Source: Persicaria tinctoria
Lineage: Eukaryota; Streptophyta; Magnoliopsida; Caryophyllales; Polygonaceae
Assembly (NCBI GenBank): GCA_037127255.1
Contig: JBANSL010000014.1
Location: forward strand, 66,447,646 to 66,511,645
Length of the DNA stretch: 64,000 nt
Direction: 5' to 3'
Of this stretch, positions 30,440 through 41,151 are shown piece by piece. A program made the translations under genes and the position numbers. How positions within the stretch are numbered: the first letter of the stretch is position 1; every line of letters starts with the position of its first letter. The notes under the pieces were generated by a model that saw nothing but the letters and a program-made list of their open reading frames with translations, did no database searches and was not told the DNA's origin.

Positions 30440-33400
30440 ATGAAAGCCAAATCCTCTACAGCCGGGCCAGCAATCGCACTGGTGGTCGCCATCCTGACGA
30501 CGCGGTGGTGGATCCTCAACCAACCAGGTCCAGCTTATCCGACGGCCGCCAACACCGTATTCATCAAGCATCCATCGGAAATCGAATCCCTGCCGATCGA
30601 CGGCGCATTTGGGGGAGAAAGCATAGCCTTCGACCCCAACGGCGGAGGCCCGTACGTCGGCGTATCGGACGGCCGGATTCTCAAGTGGAACCGCCAACAT
30701 CGCCGGTGGGATGATTTCGCGGTTACGTCTCCAAACAGGTACCGTGCGTCCGCTTTCTCCGGCTAATTAAGATCTCGATCGCCGATTTCATTCATTTTGT
30801 GTTGCTCCGTTTCCCAATTTCCGTTGTGCAATGGAATTGACGTGCTGGTGACTACTTCTAGCTCCGCCTCGGCGTAACCGCTGGAACTCCCTCAAAGTAG
30901 TTTACAGTACGTTGACCATTGAAATTGAAATTAATTTCCAAAATCAGAAACAATCATCAAGATTTCTAATTTTTTTTATACTCCAATTTAGCAATTTATT
31001 TATTTATTTTATATTATAAATACTTTCTATTTAAAATTAATTTAATTATAAATTATAAATACTCTCATTATTTAAAGTAAAGGGTTTCAAAATAATTAGT
31101 ATTTAGAGATTATTTATTTGCTATAAATAAAGAGAAAAAGGGATTATATTCAAATTAATTTTCTATTTTTATATGAAATAGAGATTAGGTTAAAAGAATA
31201 TAAAAACAAAATATATCTTACACAATTTCCACATCCTACCATCCAATTGTATATTTGGAATCTAACACACCACTAGACTTTAATTAATCATGCATCCTCA
31301 GGTACATTTAATATCTATATAACTCTATTTATCTATCTATATACACACAGTAGCTTATACTGTTATACATATATGTCAAAACTGTTTCTATATTGTATTT
31401 TTTCGGTACTAATGTTTTGATGGTTAGCCGTTTGCCGACTATATCAGCCTTTTAAGGTTCCGAGTAAGTCCGACCTCGAATTATTTACTAATAAAAAATA
31501 TATATGTCAAAACCGTTAGATTCCTAGAATTGCTTATGAGAATCTTATTGGATTTATTTCTCTATTTTTATAATTAATCATGCATCGTTATGTACATTTG
31601 ATATTATACAGATATATGACTATTTATAATCTACAGTATCTATCTACCCCCCCCCCCCCCCACCACACACATATATCAATTATAAGAATTTTATCAGATT
31701 TATTTCTTTGTTTTTATATAGTGTGTTTGGATTTTATTGTATTTTAATTATAATTTATTTATTATTTATAATTATAAACTTTATAATTGCATTATAAAAT
31801 TAAAATAACTGAATGATATAATTTAAAAAATATTTTATTGAAACTTTATATAATTTTAAATATACTTAACCAATACTCTATTTAAGTATATATTAATTTT
31901 ATAATTAAAAGTTACATTGGAATCCAAACACAGTCTAACCGAAAGTTTAACTTGTGTCTATTAAAAAATAATCAGCTTTCAGTTTCAAATCGTTAGAACA
32001 TCTTTAATGGTGATACTCTAAATACTATAACAATAAAAATAAAAGGAAATGTAAGAAAAAGTCATACAGTATTTTTTAAAGAACCCAGACAAAAAAGTGA
32101 GCTCAAGTATCATACATATGGTACTCAATATGACACAATATCATAGAATATTACCCAATTAAACCTTAATAGAGAGTCCAATTTGATTTTTACATACCAA
32201 AAAAAATTGCAAAAAACAATTTTAATGTAAAAGGTGAAATAAGATACTAATGCCAAGTATTATGGTTGTAGAGTACCAAATATTAAAATAAGGATGGTGA
32301 GAGAGAATTGACAAAAAGCAAATTATGATACCTACAATTATTAAAGATTCCACTTGTCCTACATGTAGGCTTCTGAGTCTTTGTATGTGGTGATTGGTGA
32401 GGAGAGAATGTGAGATAGTATCATACTAGGAAAATGTTTAGTTTACCAGGGTGGTAGTCCACCTCTTTTTACTTTTACCTTTTATTAATTGCTTAATTTG
32501 TATTGGGAAAATACCTTTATTACTTGCCTTATTTATCAATTGGTATATAATTAATACGGTAGGTAGTATGTTTTGCAAATACTCCGTAATAATTACGGAT
32601 CGAAAACTAGTGAAATTTACGGATATATTAATTTAGTTTAAATAATTATTTTGAAGAAGTTAAAAATATAATGTTAAAATTTTGAAGCAAATAAATAAAT
32701 AAAAACTAATATAAGTATTATAGCAAGTTTTTTTTTTCATTTTTCATTTTATATTTTTAATGTAAAAAAAATCTCATTTTCTATATTAAAATTGGATGAG
32801 TCGTGAGTAAATAATTTAATGGAGAGAAAAAAATATCATTTTCTATATTAAAATTGGATGAGCCGTGAGTTAAAAAAAACGAAAATTTCACGAGGTACCC
32901 ATATATGAGATATAACTTAATTCCCGCGGTGACCAACTGTTTTACATAGTTCACGTGGTGCCCTTGATTTCGTGCCCTTATCATTGCTTTTTAACAGATC
33001 CCGTTAAGTTTGTATTCAAAAAATTCAATTGGATTTTTTTTGGGACGCACCCTGGCGAGGAGGTATATATAGTGATTGTTCGCCGGTGTCGGCGAACAAC
33101 CGCTATATCAAATAATTTGTAATGAATAAAATATAAAATCATAACTTTTTTAGTCATAAAAGATAATAACTTGTTTATAATGAATTTTGTATCATCTGTT
33201 AAATACTTAATAATCAAATACAAATAATAGAATATTGCAGATTTAAGGAAATCTGTCTATTTTTTCTGAGAATGAGATGGGGAATCTGTTGGATTTGCTC
33301 TAAGTTATATTCATAATTTTATAGTAGTATTACCTTATTTTCTAAAATTCGACGAGGGATTAAAGGAATACTTTAAATGCATCGAATATTTGAATCTATC

Positions 33401-34501
33401 GAATATTCTAATTCATCGAATAATCAAAGATGAATTTATACATACAAGGATTAGGGTAATCTTGTTTAGTTATTTTCATATAGGCAATAATTGGTTTACT
33501 TTATTAATATTTAAGATTATCTCACAAAGGAGTCGAGTTACTAGATTACTGAAAACTCCAAAAGTCATCAACTCATAGTATATTCATATAAATTGATGTA
33601 AATCATTACTCATTTACTCATGTAATGAATTATGAATGATCGATTTGAATCAAAACTCTCATTTCTCACTAATAAAAGATGAGTACAATGAGGATATTAT
33701 GACTTGAATCATATACATTTTTTTTAAATCACTTTTTCAAAGACAAAATACCTTGATTTTGGTAAATAGAGAGCGCTCATCTGGTGTTCAAATGAGAACG
33801 TCCCGAAACCCGAATGAGCCTGACCCAATTTTATTGAAAATCCGAATGAGTCCAATCCGATAAAATCAGATCAAATTTGATAAATCTTACCTATATAAAC
33901 TCATATATGAACACTAATTTAATTGATTGTTAAATATAATTTTTAATATAAATATTCAATACGAGTAGTTAAAAAAACCTATTATTTTTGTGTATTAAAA
34001 TTAAAAGTATTTTACTTGAATTGTTTTACTTTTACACCATCTTTTTATACTTCATATCTTAGTTACAACAACAATAATACCTCCATCAACATGCAAGTTG
34101 ATCGACAGTGAATATTGAGTACTTATGACTAGACTTGTCAAACAGGTCAATCGGTTTGGATTTGGGTCAGATCACTTCGGGTCCCGGGTAAAACGGGTTT
34201 TAAGTATATTCGGGTTGATTCGAATCCGGGTTTGACTGAGTTTCGGTCATTTCGGGTTTGTCAATTTTTTCCTTTTTAAATTAAAAAAATCATGATTTGA
34301 TAATTTTGCGATAATTTTAAAATTGTAAAATTAAAGACGTTGTTCATAAGTTCTCATACTTGTAATTATATTCTATATCTCATCTAAAATATTTAATTTT
34401 TACTATTTCAAGTAATTTTTGTTTATCACAATTAAAAGTATTTTTCTTGAATTGTTTTACACGAACTTTTTATACTTCATATCTTAGTTAATATCCTTAC
34501 C

Positions 34502-34562
<61 letters not shown>

Positions 34563-34734
34563 TTCTTCGGGAGTTTTAACTCTCTTTAATTTGTTTACCA
34601 AATTTCTTCGGGAGTTTTATACTTCATATGTGTCATGTTTTGACTAGAATTGTCTTTAGTATTCAGAAGGGTTGCGGAGATCAGCTTGTTAGCCGGCTCC
34701 CATCCAACTTTATGTAATTACTAGTTGAGATTCT

Positions 34735-34781
<47 letters not shown>

Positions 34782-37726
34782 CAACAACAACAACAACAAC
34801 AACAATAATAATAATTTTTCTTTTTGAATCTTTTTTATAAAAAAATAATAATTCTTATTTACCTGCCCAAACTTTTCATATTGAGTACAGTACTTATGAA
34901 CCACATTTATCACTCGCTTGAAGTCAAAATTTGAGTACTGATTAAATAAAAAACAGGAAAATGGTGTAGAGTAGTTGGGAGATGAGAAAATAATTAATTA
35001 AGGGTTTATAGATAAAGTGGGTAGTAATTACATGGGTAAATTTATTACTATTAATTAAGTTTTTTTTTCTTGATGATGACTCATTTTAATTTGATGACAT
35101 GGCAGGGGTGGTAGTATACCACCCAGGTATGCCAAACATGGTCCTATCATACTATCATATATGGCTTTCCAGAAAGTTACAAAACGCCTCCTTCCAAACA
35201 AAGCAATACTGTTGTATTTTACTATCGTATTTTACTAGGCTACAAATTTTCCAGCACCCTACCTACCACTTTGATATTTAAATATTCTTTCTTTCTTAAT
35301 AAAATATAAAATTTCCTGCATATATTGACTCATCATTATTTTACTCGGTAATTATCTAAATTTTAGAAAACGTGATTTATACTTTGTAAGGAGATAAAAA
35401 AAAATTAAAATATTTTTTTTTATAATTTTATAATTATTAGTAATAAGTATCAGTTTATATAAAAAAATTAATTAAAAAAAATATTTTATAAAATTTTTAA
35501 TTTCTTAAAAATGTACACAAAAGTCAAATGACATTTATTTTAAAACGGAACGAGTATCTACAAAAATAAAAATGGTACGTACGCCGATAGAAATGAAGAC
35601 AGACTGAGACTGCACATGGTTGACTCGCGATCGCTGTAGGGGTTGGAGGAATGAATCATCTCATCATTTTCAATTACTACACTTTGGCTTCATTTATTGT
35701 TGTGAATTGTGATGATCGAGTTCGCAATTAATTAATTCATTAATAGTAATTGATTAATTTATAGTACACATGTAGGATGTAGTCATGTAGGAAGTAGAAC
35801 CTGGACCGGACTTCACCTATAACTGCTGCCTAAGTGGCCCACCCGGTTCAGAATGCTTAAAATCGAGTTTGATTAATTCAATATGGTTATAACGTGTATG
35901 TATATTAATAAGCCATTTTTGTGGTTTATATGTAAATTGTGGGTGAATCGAGTTAGTTGCGTGAGTTGGGTTACGGATGTCTTCATCCACACATACCCAA
36001 ATACAAACAAATCAAACTAAACCACACTCTATATCTGATTTTTCTATTGATCGATACTGCATTTTTTCCGAACTTGTAACTTGTAACTTGAGCTTAGATA
36101 ATACGGACTAGTTTCTATTAGCTTATTTATCCAGAATGAACTTACATAATTACCCTATTTATATACCCCCTTGTCCCAAAATACACGTCCTTTTATTTTT
36201 AGCACGTTTTTTAGGAGCTAAAAACTACTACAAATTTAGAAGTATATAATTTTTTTTAATAATTAAAAATTTATTATCAATAAGTTTATAATTATTAAAA
36301 AAATCAATAAAAAGTCGATATTGTATTTTATATAGTTTTTAGCTCTTAAAAAAAGTGCATGAATAATAGAAGGACGTGTATTTTTGGCCGGATATAGTAT
36401 TTAGGGTATATGTTACCATTCCATTAAATGCAATTATCTCATTTAAAATACATCTCATAGATTAAAAAAAAAAAGGATAAACTTTTTATCTCAACTTCTA
36501 GAAAATTTGAAAAGATTTATATTTCTGAATGAAATTTAGAGGCTAAAAATTAAACACTTATACATCTATACCCTCTTTGTTTTAAAATATAAGTACTTAG
36601 ACTTTTCGATACATTTTTTAAAAAGTTAAAAGTTCTATAAACTATTTAAAATAATAATAATAATAAATTTAATATTTCAAAATATAGAGAGTTTGGGTTA
36701 ATTAACTGTATATTAGGTATTTTTTGGGTATAATATGTGTATATTAGGTATAATAATTGATAACCTATGCAGGGAGGAGTGCGAAGGATCACGTGACCAC
36801 GAGCTGACTGAACACACGTGTGGACGGCCACTAGGCCTACGCTTCCACGTGAGCTCTGGGGATCTGTACATTGCGGATGCAAACATGGGCCTTCTCATTG
36901 TGGGCCCAAATGGTGGGCTCGCCACTAAGGTATGGGCCCACGAGGATGGAATATCCCCTTTTGGGCTCACTAATGGGCTAGACATTGATCAGAGTGGAGT
37001 CATCTATTTCACCGATAGCAGCACCCGTTACAAAAGAAGGTACATGTATAATTTAATATGTAATGTAATGTTACACAGTCTCACATTCATTGATCAAATG
37101 TTACTAAGCATTCCGATTTAAGACATTACCCGAATCGAAATTGCAGGAATTATCTAGCAGCATTCCTCACGGGGGATGCTACGGGGAGGCTGATGAAATA
37201 CGACCCAAAAACCAAGCAAGTCTCGGTGCTAGTCGAGAACCTCAAATTCCCGAATGGGGTCAGTCTAAGCAAGGATGGGAAATCGGTCCTTCTAATTGAG
37301 AGTATTACTTGCAAGGTCTTGAGGTACTGGCTAGAAGGGTCTTCAAAGGCCGGAACCCTGGAAACTATTGCCCAACTTCCAGGGTTTCCGGACAACATAA
37401 AGAGGAATGAGAATGGGGAGTATTGGGTTGGAGTCTACTCAAAGAAGACGAGGCTATCGGAATTCGCTTTGTCAAGACCATGGGTTGGAAACGCCTTCGC
37501 TAGTTGCCCTATAATGATGAGAGCAGCTCGAGCTTTGGCCAGGATGAAAGCCACCGGGATGGGATTTAAGTTGAGTGAGGAAGGTAACATTGTAGAGGTA
37601 TTGGAAGATCAAAGTGGTAGCTTGAAATTTGTAAGTGAAGTGGAGGAAAAGGAGGGAGATTTGTATTTTGGATCCGTGATTATGCCCTTTGTAGGTGTAC
37701 TTAAAAACAAAACAAAAGTTCAATAA
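30440..37726 (+). CDS. Strictosidine-synthase-like protein (three exons)
   Basis: Exons are 30440-30738, 36773-37039 and 37147-37726, all with GT-AG borders and both introns in phase 2. They give 1146 nt and 381 residues, the usual size for the family. The product has an N-terminal hydrophobic signal/anchor (about residues 9-26), then the six-bladed propeller of the STR/SSL family: GGESIAFDPNG, VSDGRILKW, TCGRPLGLRF, DLYIADAN, NGLDIDQSGVIYFTDSS, FPNGVSLSKDGKSVL, NGEYWVGV and GDLYFGSV near the C-terminus. True strictosidine synthases join tryptamine and secologanin using a glutamate near the last blade. By my alignment from memory that position is Leu here (SLKF), so this is more likely a plant SSL (adipocyte plasma membrane-associated protein-like) of unknown substrate in the secretory pathway or vacuole. 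The frame is intact. Intron 1 is about 6.0 kb, intron 2 only 107 bp. Confidence 0.92.
31383..31499 (+). mobile_element. 117-bp SINE-like insertion in SSL intron 1, 14-bp TSD
   Basis: ATATATGTCAAAAC flanks it at 31369-31382 and 31500-31513. It contains a decayed hairpin A (GCCGACTATATCAGCC) and the shared ending CGAATTATTTACTAATAAAAAA, so it is a truncated member of the tail family seen at 14.7 kb. Confidence 0.75.
31647..31661. repeat. Poly(C) tract in SSL intron 1
   Basis: About 15 consecutive C followed by ACCACACACAC. Confidence 0.85.
32880..33110. mobile_element. Possible Mutator-type MITE half in SSL intron 1
   Basis: TTTCACGAGGTACCC followed by GAGATATAAC resembles the terminal repeat of the MITE at 12161. 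A small hairpin, TTCGCCGGTGTCGGCGAA, lies at 33079-33096. The second terminus was not found. Confidence 0.3.
33745..33790 (-). mobile_element. SINE 3' fragment in SSL intron 1
   Basis: ACCTTGATTTTGGTAAATAGAG plus AGCGCTCAT matches the 3' tail of the tRNA-derived SINE family (CTCTTTATTTACC..TTCAAGGT on the minus strand). The head is missing. Confidence 0.35.
34005..34495. repeat. Direct repeat of about 65 bp flanking a hAT-like terminus
   Basis: AATTAAAAGTATTTT followed by CTTGAATTGTTTTAC, then TTTTTATACTTCATATC, occurs at about 34005 and again at about 34430. Between them, TAGACTTGTCAAACAGGTC at 34132 and the GGGT-rich text after it look like a hAT terminus. Confidence 0.5.
34501..34820. repeat. 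(AAT)n and compound (AAT)n(AAC)n microsatellites
   Basis: About 20 AAT units lie at 34502-34561, and AAT followed by about ten AAC units at 34737-34815. AATTTCTTCGGGAGTTTTA is directly repeated 41 bp apart (34560 and 34601). Confidence 0.9.
36166..36397. mobile_element. Stowaway-like MITE in SSL intron 1
   Basis: Ends CCAAAATACACGTCC at the left and GGACGTGTATTTTTGG at the right are inverted copies. The interior shares AGGAGCTAAAAACTA and AAAAAGTCGATAT with the MITE at 61224. TA flanks both sides. It lies about 375 bp before the exon 2 acceptor. Confidence 0.7.
36566..36700. mobile_element. Degenerate Stowaway-like MITE in SSL intron 1
   Basis: CCCTCTTTGTTTTAAAATATAAG and an inverted TATTTCAAAATATAGAGAG lie about 130 bp apart. 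The termini are decayed. Confidence 0.35.
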
Positions 37727-37727
37727 A
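37722..37727 (+). terminator. AATAAA overlapping the SSL stop codon
   Basis: The stop TAA is embedded in AATAAA. A polyadenylation signal here would give an extremely short 3' UTR if used. No stronger signal is obvious in the next 150 bp. Confidence 0.3.
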
Positions 37728-37889
37728 TGTTTGGAGTGTGTGATCTATGAAATACAAATACTCCGTATTGAAATGAAGTGAAAATGGGAAGCACATCATT
37801 CATTTGAAATGCGGTTTACATCTTTTGTATTAGTACGTCATTAATTTGACAATTATGGTTTTTTTTTAAAAAATTATCGATTCATACAT

Positions 37890-37986
37890 ACCTTGAATAG
37901 GTAAATAAAGAGCGGTCATTTCGGGATTCGAACCGGGGACCTATGAATACTACCCATCAGTCCTTTCCGGTGAGCCATTTCGGAAT
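37890..37986 (-). mobile_element. tRNA-derived SINE, copy 2
   Basis: Read on the minus strand it has A-box-like AATGGCTCACCGG, B-box GGTTCGAATCC, and tail GCTCTTTATTTACCTATTC with AAGGTAT. This is the same family as 15350 and 51245. It sits 160 bp downstream of the SSL gene. No TSD was paired. Confidence 0.7.
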
Positions 37987-38149
37987 ATCAACATTGTCTG
38001 CACCTACCTATATGGTGGCATTGGTCACCCATGTCTCGTTCCGGCCGGGTTTGAATCATTATTGATTAGATTGGGTTGGGTTGAGTTGAGTGAGGTTCAG
38101 GATTATTAATTTATCAATGTATAATTTTGTTTCATATTTTTTTTAAAGA

Positions 38150-38176
38150 TGCAACATAATGCGGTAACTATACTAG
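38150..38176 (+). mobile_element. Helitron-like 3' end (decayed hairpin, CTAG)
   Basis: GATGCAACATAATGC followed by GGTAACTATACTAG and a T fits a decayed hairpin plus CTAG terminus. It is supported by similarity to the ends near 38990 and 59307. Confidence 0.35.
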
Positions 38177-38181
38177 TTTTT

Positions 38182-38185
<4 letters not shown>

Positions 38186-38249
<64 letters not shown>
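38186..38249. repeat. (AT)n microsatellite
   Basis: About 32 AT units without interruption. Confidence 0.95.
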
Positions 38250-38255
<6 letters not shown>

Positions 38256-39639
38256 TAAAATCTATAAATTACTTAAACCCATTTTATTTATGGTAACTTG
38301 ACATCGTATTATACCTAGATATTTTAGCTATTTTTTTAATTTTTCAATCTATATATACCACATAACCTTAACATATGCAAATGTATTTTTAGTCGTTTTT
38401 TCAAAGTTCATTACATACTCCACTTTTTAATCAACGAGTTCAATTCAAAATATTGAATTAATATTAATATTAAAATTAATATATAATTTAAATAGAAAGT
38501 GCTCCTTAATTTTGATGGGGTAGCATCATCACATTAATTATAGATTTTTTCTTTAATATATTTTACATTTTCTAACCAACAGGTTTAATTCAAAACATTG
38601 AATTAATATATAATCGTATATAAATCTTTATATACTATTTTAAATTAAAAGCATGAGAATATCACATGTTATATTTTCTCTCCTTCATCTAAGTGATTTT
38701 CATAAAATTATCTTTAGTTAAATGTTTTAAATATTGTTACAATGGTATTTTTTTTTCCAATAATATTATTTTAAAACATCTATATCTATATTTATACATA
38801 TATTTTTTTAAATGAGAACCATTTTTTATGAGATGTTATCACCACATTAATTGTATGTTTTTCAACCAATCAATCATACCTTTTTAATCTTATGCTAACT
38901 TTTATTAATATTTTATTTAATGTTATAATATTAATTTTTATTTTATTATGATTTTATTTAAAAAATCGCGCAATGACGCGGGAACTGTACTATTAAATTA
39001 TTAAGAAACTGCTCCAAGTAATACTATTTATATTTTAAATTAGAACCCTTATATAGATGTCACCCTCTCCTTACATTTATGTTTTTATACACACACACTA
39101 TCCAATCTGCCAAACTATCCAATCTATATTTAGTTGACTTATTGAATAATGATATCTTCAAACTATTTGCTAATCCATTTGAAACCCAATTATTTACTAA
39201 GTATATATAATAATAAACATTCAAGAGGGAATTGGAGGATTAGTACCCATTCATTTTTTTCTAAAAATCTTCAAAAATAAGATAAGAGATTACAAGAAAA
39301 AAGTAATATTGTTATCAATCCTTAATTGAACAGATGAGAATTTTTTATTTTTTAAACAAACCAATACTTATATCATTTCATGTAAACAATCGAAACAATG
39401 TTGTCCGGGGCAGATGAGAATTATTATTTGGCAAATCACTCATATTATTTACTAACATAATAAAAAAAATATGAATGAAAAAGTCAACATTCGAAAACGA
39501 GTTTACAATAAACCATTACATTATATTACCCACCAACAATAATTCATTTTATTTCACTATAAGATATGAGATTACAAGATGCACTAACATAAATATTAGT
39601 ATTACGATATGATGAGTAAATATGAGTAGACATGAGCAT
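38250..39639. other. AT-rich non-coding; second Helitron-like end near 38968-38993
   Basis: CGCG-x5-CGCG followed by GGAACTGTACTA resembles the Helitron ends nearby but finishes CTAT, so it is decayed. No gene is seen. Confidence 0.4.
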
Positions 39640-40310
39640 AAACGAGGTTTCCCGTTATACAAGCAGAACCTCTTCAAATGTGATAAAACAAAGCACCCGC
39701 GGGCTGCAAATAGCTTATATCCATTATAGTGAATATAAGGTGAACGAGGTTAAGAGTAGTGACGATTAGTCGCACACGAACAACATATCCACTAAAGTAT
39801 GGAAACCCATATCAACAGTACTCCACATACCTAAAAATCATATGTGGTCTAAAAACTCGTCTGAATGTGGAAAAACCCACTAATTTATCAAGGTGGACAT
39901 GTGTCTTGCCCCAAATGCACGTGTCACTAATTTCATTACAAGTTTCTGGCAAGTCACTTGAGCTTTTGCCTATAAATAAGGCTCTAATCCTCATAATATA
40001 GGGCCATTTATTGAAATCTCTAAAGGTTGGGGAGTGGGTTTCATGGCTCTAAGAGCCTCTTTGAGCGAGATTTGTCTCGTTCAGCAGAAGCCGACACTTG
40101 ATGGAGTCCAAGGGAAGAAGTGAGTCTGCGACTAGTTCAAACTCGAATCGGTCTAGGTTTTGATGCACGGACAGTATTTTTGTCGCGCATCTCAAGTAAG
40201 CTCGATCATCCAAAGTCAACCCTGCTCTACTCGATCTCGGAACCTGCAAGCAACAAGATTCTCAAAGTGGGCTTCGTCAATTAACATTCCCCAATTGGTT
40301 GTGACATAAC
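39640..40310 (+). mobile_element. Possible solo-LTR-like fragment
   Basis: A TATA box in GCCTATAAATAAGGCTC at about 39969, followed by a moderately GC-rich leader-like stretch, has the look of an LTR. TG/CA ends and a TSD were not established, so this is tentative. Confidence 0.25.
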
Positions 40311-40419
40311 ATTTTTAACTATGTTTTTTATGTAATTCAAAGAAAATACCTAATCTGTTGATTCAACCCGACCAGCTTTAATCTACTGAATGTTAATAAT
40401 AAATAAATAAATAACCCAA

Positions 40420-40690
40420 CTGTTAAATCAGAAGTATTTTTTTGCTTATATGTCATAACCAACTTTAATTTTAAATTATCACCAAAGTAACTTAATGTAC
40501 ATAAATTTTTAAGTAATGTATTTTTTACAATTTTTAGCCATATATATCAAAGAGAAACATTTTTGCTTAGATGTCATAACTACATCCATTTTAGGGTTTT
40601 CACTCAATGAACTTTGTTCTGTATAAATTTCCAACTAATGAAAATTTTCCAATGTTTTTAATCAATATGGAGTATGATGAATTCAAGAAA
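40420..40690. repeat. Dispersed repeat, two diverged units; related copy at 54005-54160
   Basis: GCTTAGATGTCATAAC followed by a block ending in ACTAATGAAAATTTTCCAATG and GATGAATTCAA recurs at 54035-54140. A more diverged unit (GCTTATATGTCATAACCAAC) lies at about 40443. LINE-D begins at its right edge. Confidence 0.55.
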
Positions 40691-41151
40691 GGGAGAGGGT
40701 CGAGGGTGAGTTAGGGGCTGAGGGAAGAGGACGGTGTGAGAAGTATTGCGAGGGTGGGACTAGCGGAGGGAATCGATGGAGTGGCTTCAGAAAATGCGAA
40801 GGGGGAGAAGGAAGACGAGGGAGTTGCGGCAAAGGAAATCATGGCAAGCAAGTTGAGAATGAGAGAGGGGAAAGGGTTGAAGAAATGATGGTGAGTCTGG
40901 GGGATCCAAAGGAGAGTAGAGAGTTAAAGAAGAAAACAAAAAATTGGAAAAGGATAGCTAGAGGGGCGGGAAAAGGAGCAGTGGGGGAGGGGATACTAGA
41001 AATGGGAAAGAAGAGGAAGGAGGGGGAGAGAGGTGAGGATGTTGAAATGCTTAATGAGTTGGATGTAAGGAAGAAGAGAAAGAGTGATGAGGATTTGACC
41101 ACTGATATATCAACGGGGGAGAGCTTGAGCCTCCCTTACCGGTCACCATGA
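40690..41151 (+). pseudogene. LINE-D ORF1 C-terminal remnant
   Basis: A lysine- and glutamate-rich tail (KKKTKNWKRIARG, KKRKEGERGED, VRKKRKSDED) resembles the basic C-terminus of L1 ORF1 proteins and runs into the ORF2 ATG at 41148 with a 4-nt overlap (ATGA). The upstream zinc knuckle is missing. Confidence 0.5.

Noticed and set aside
36735..36772. In-frame extension of SSL exon 2 into the intron
   Set aside because: The acceptor CTATGCAG at 36765-36772 restores the phase from exon 1 exactly and the upstream residues do not fit the family.
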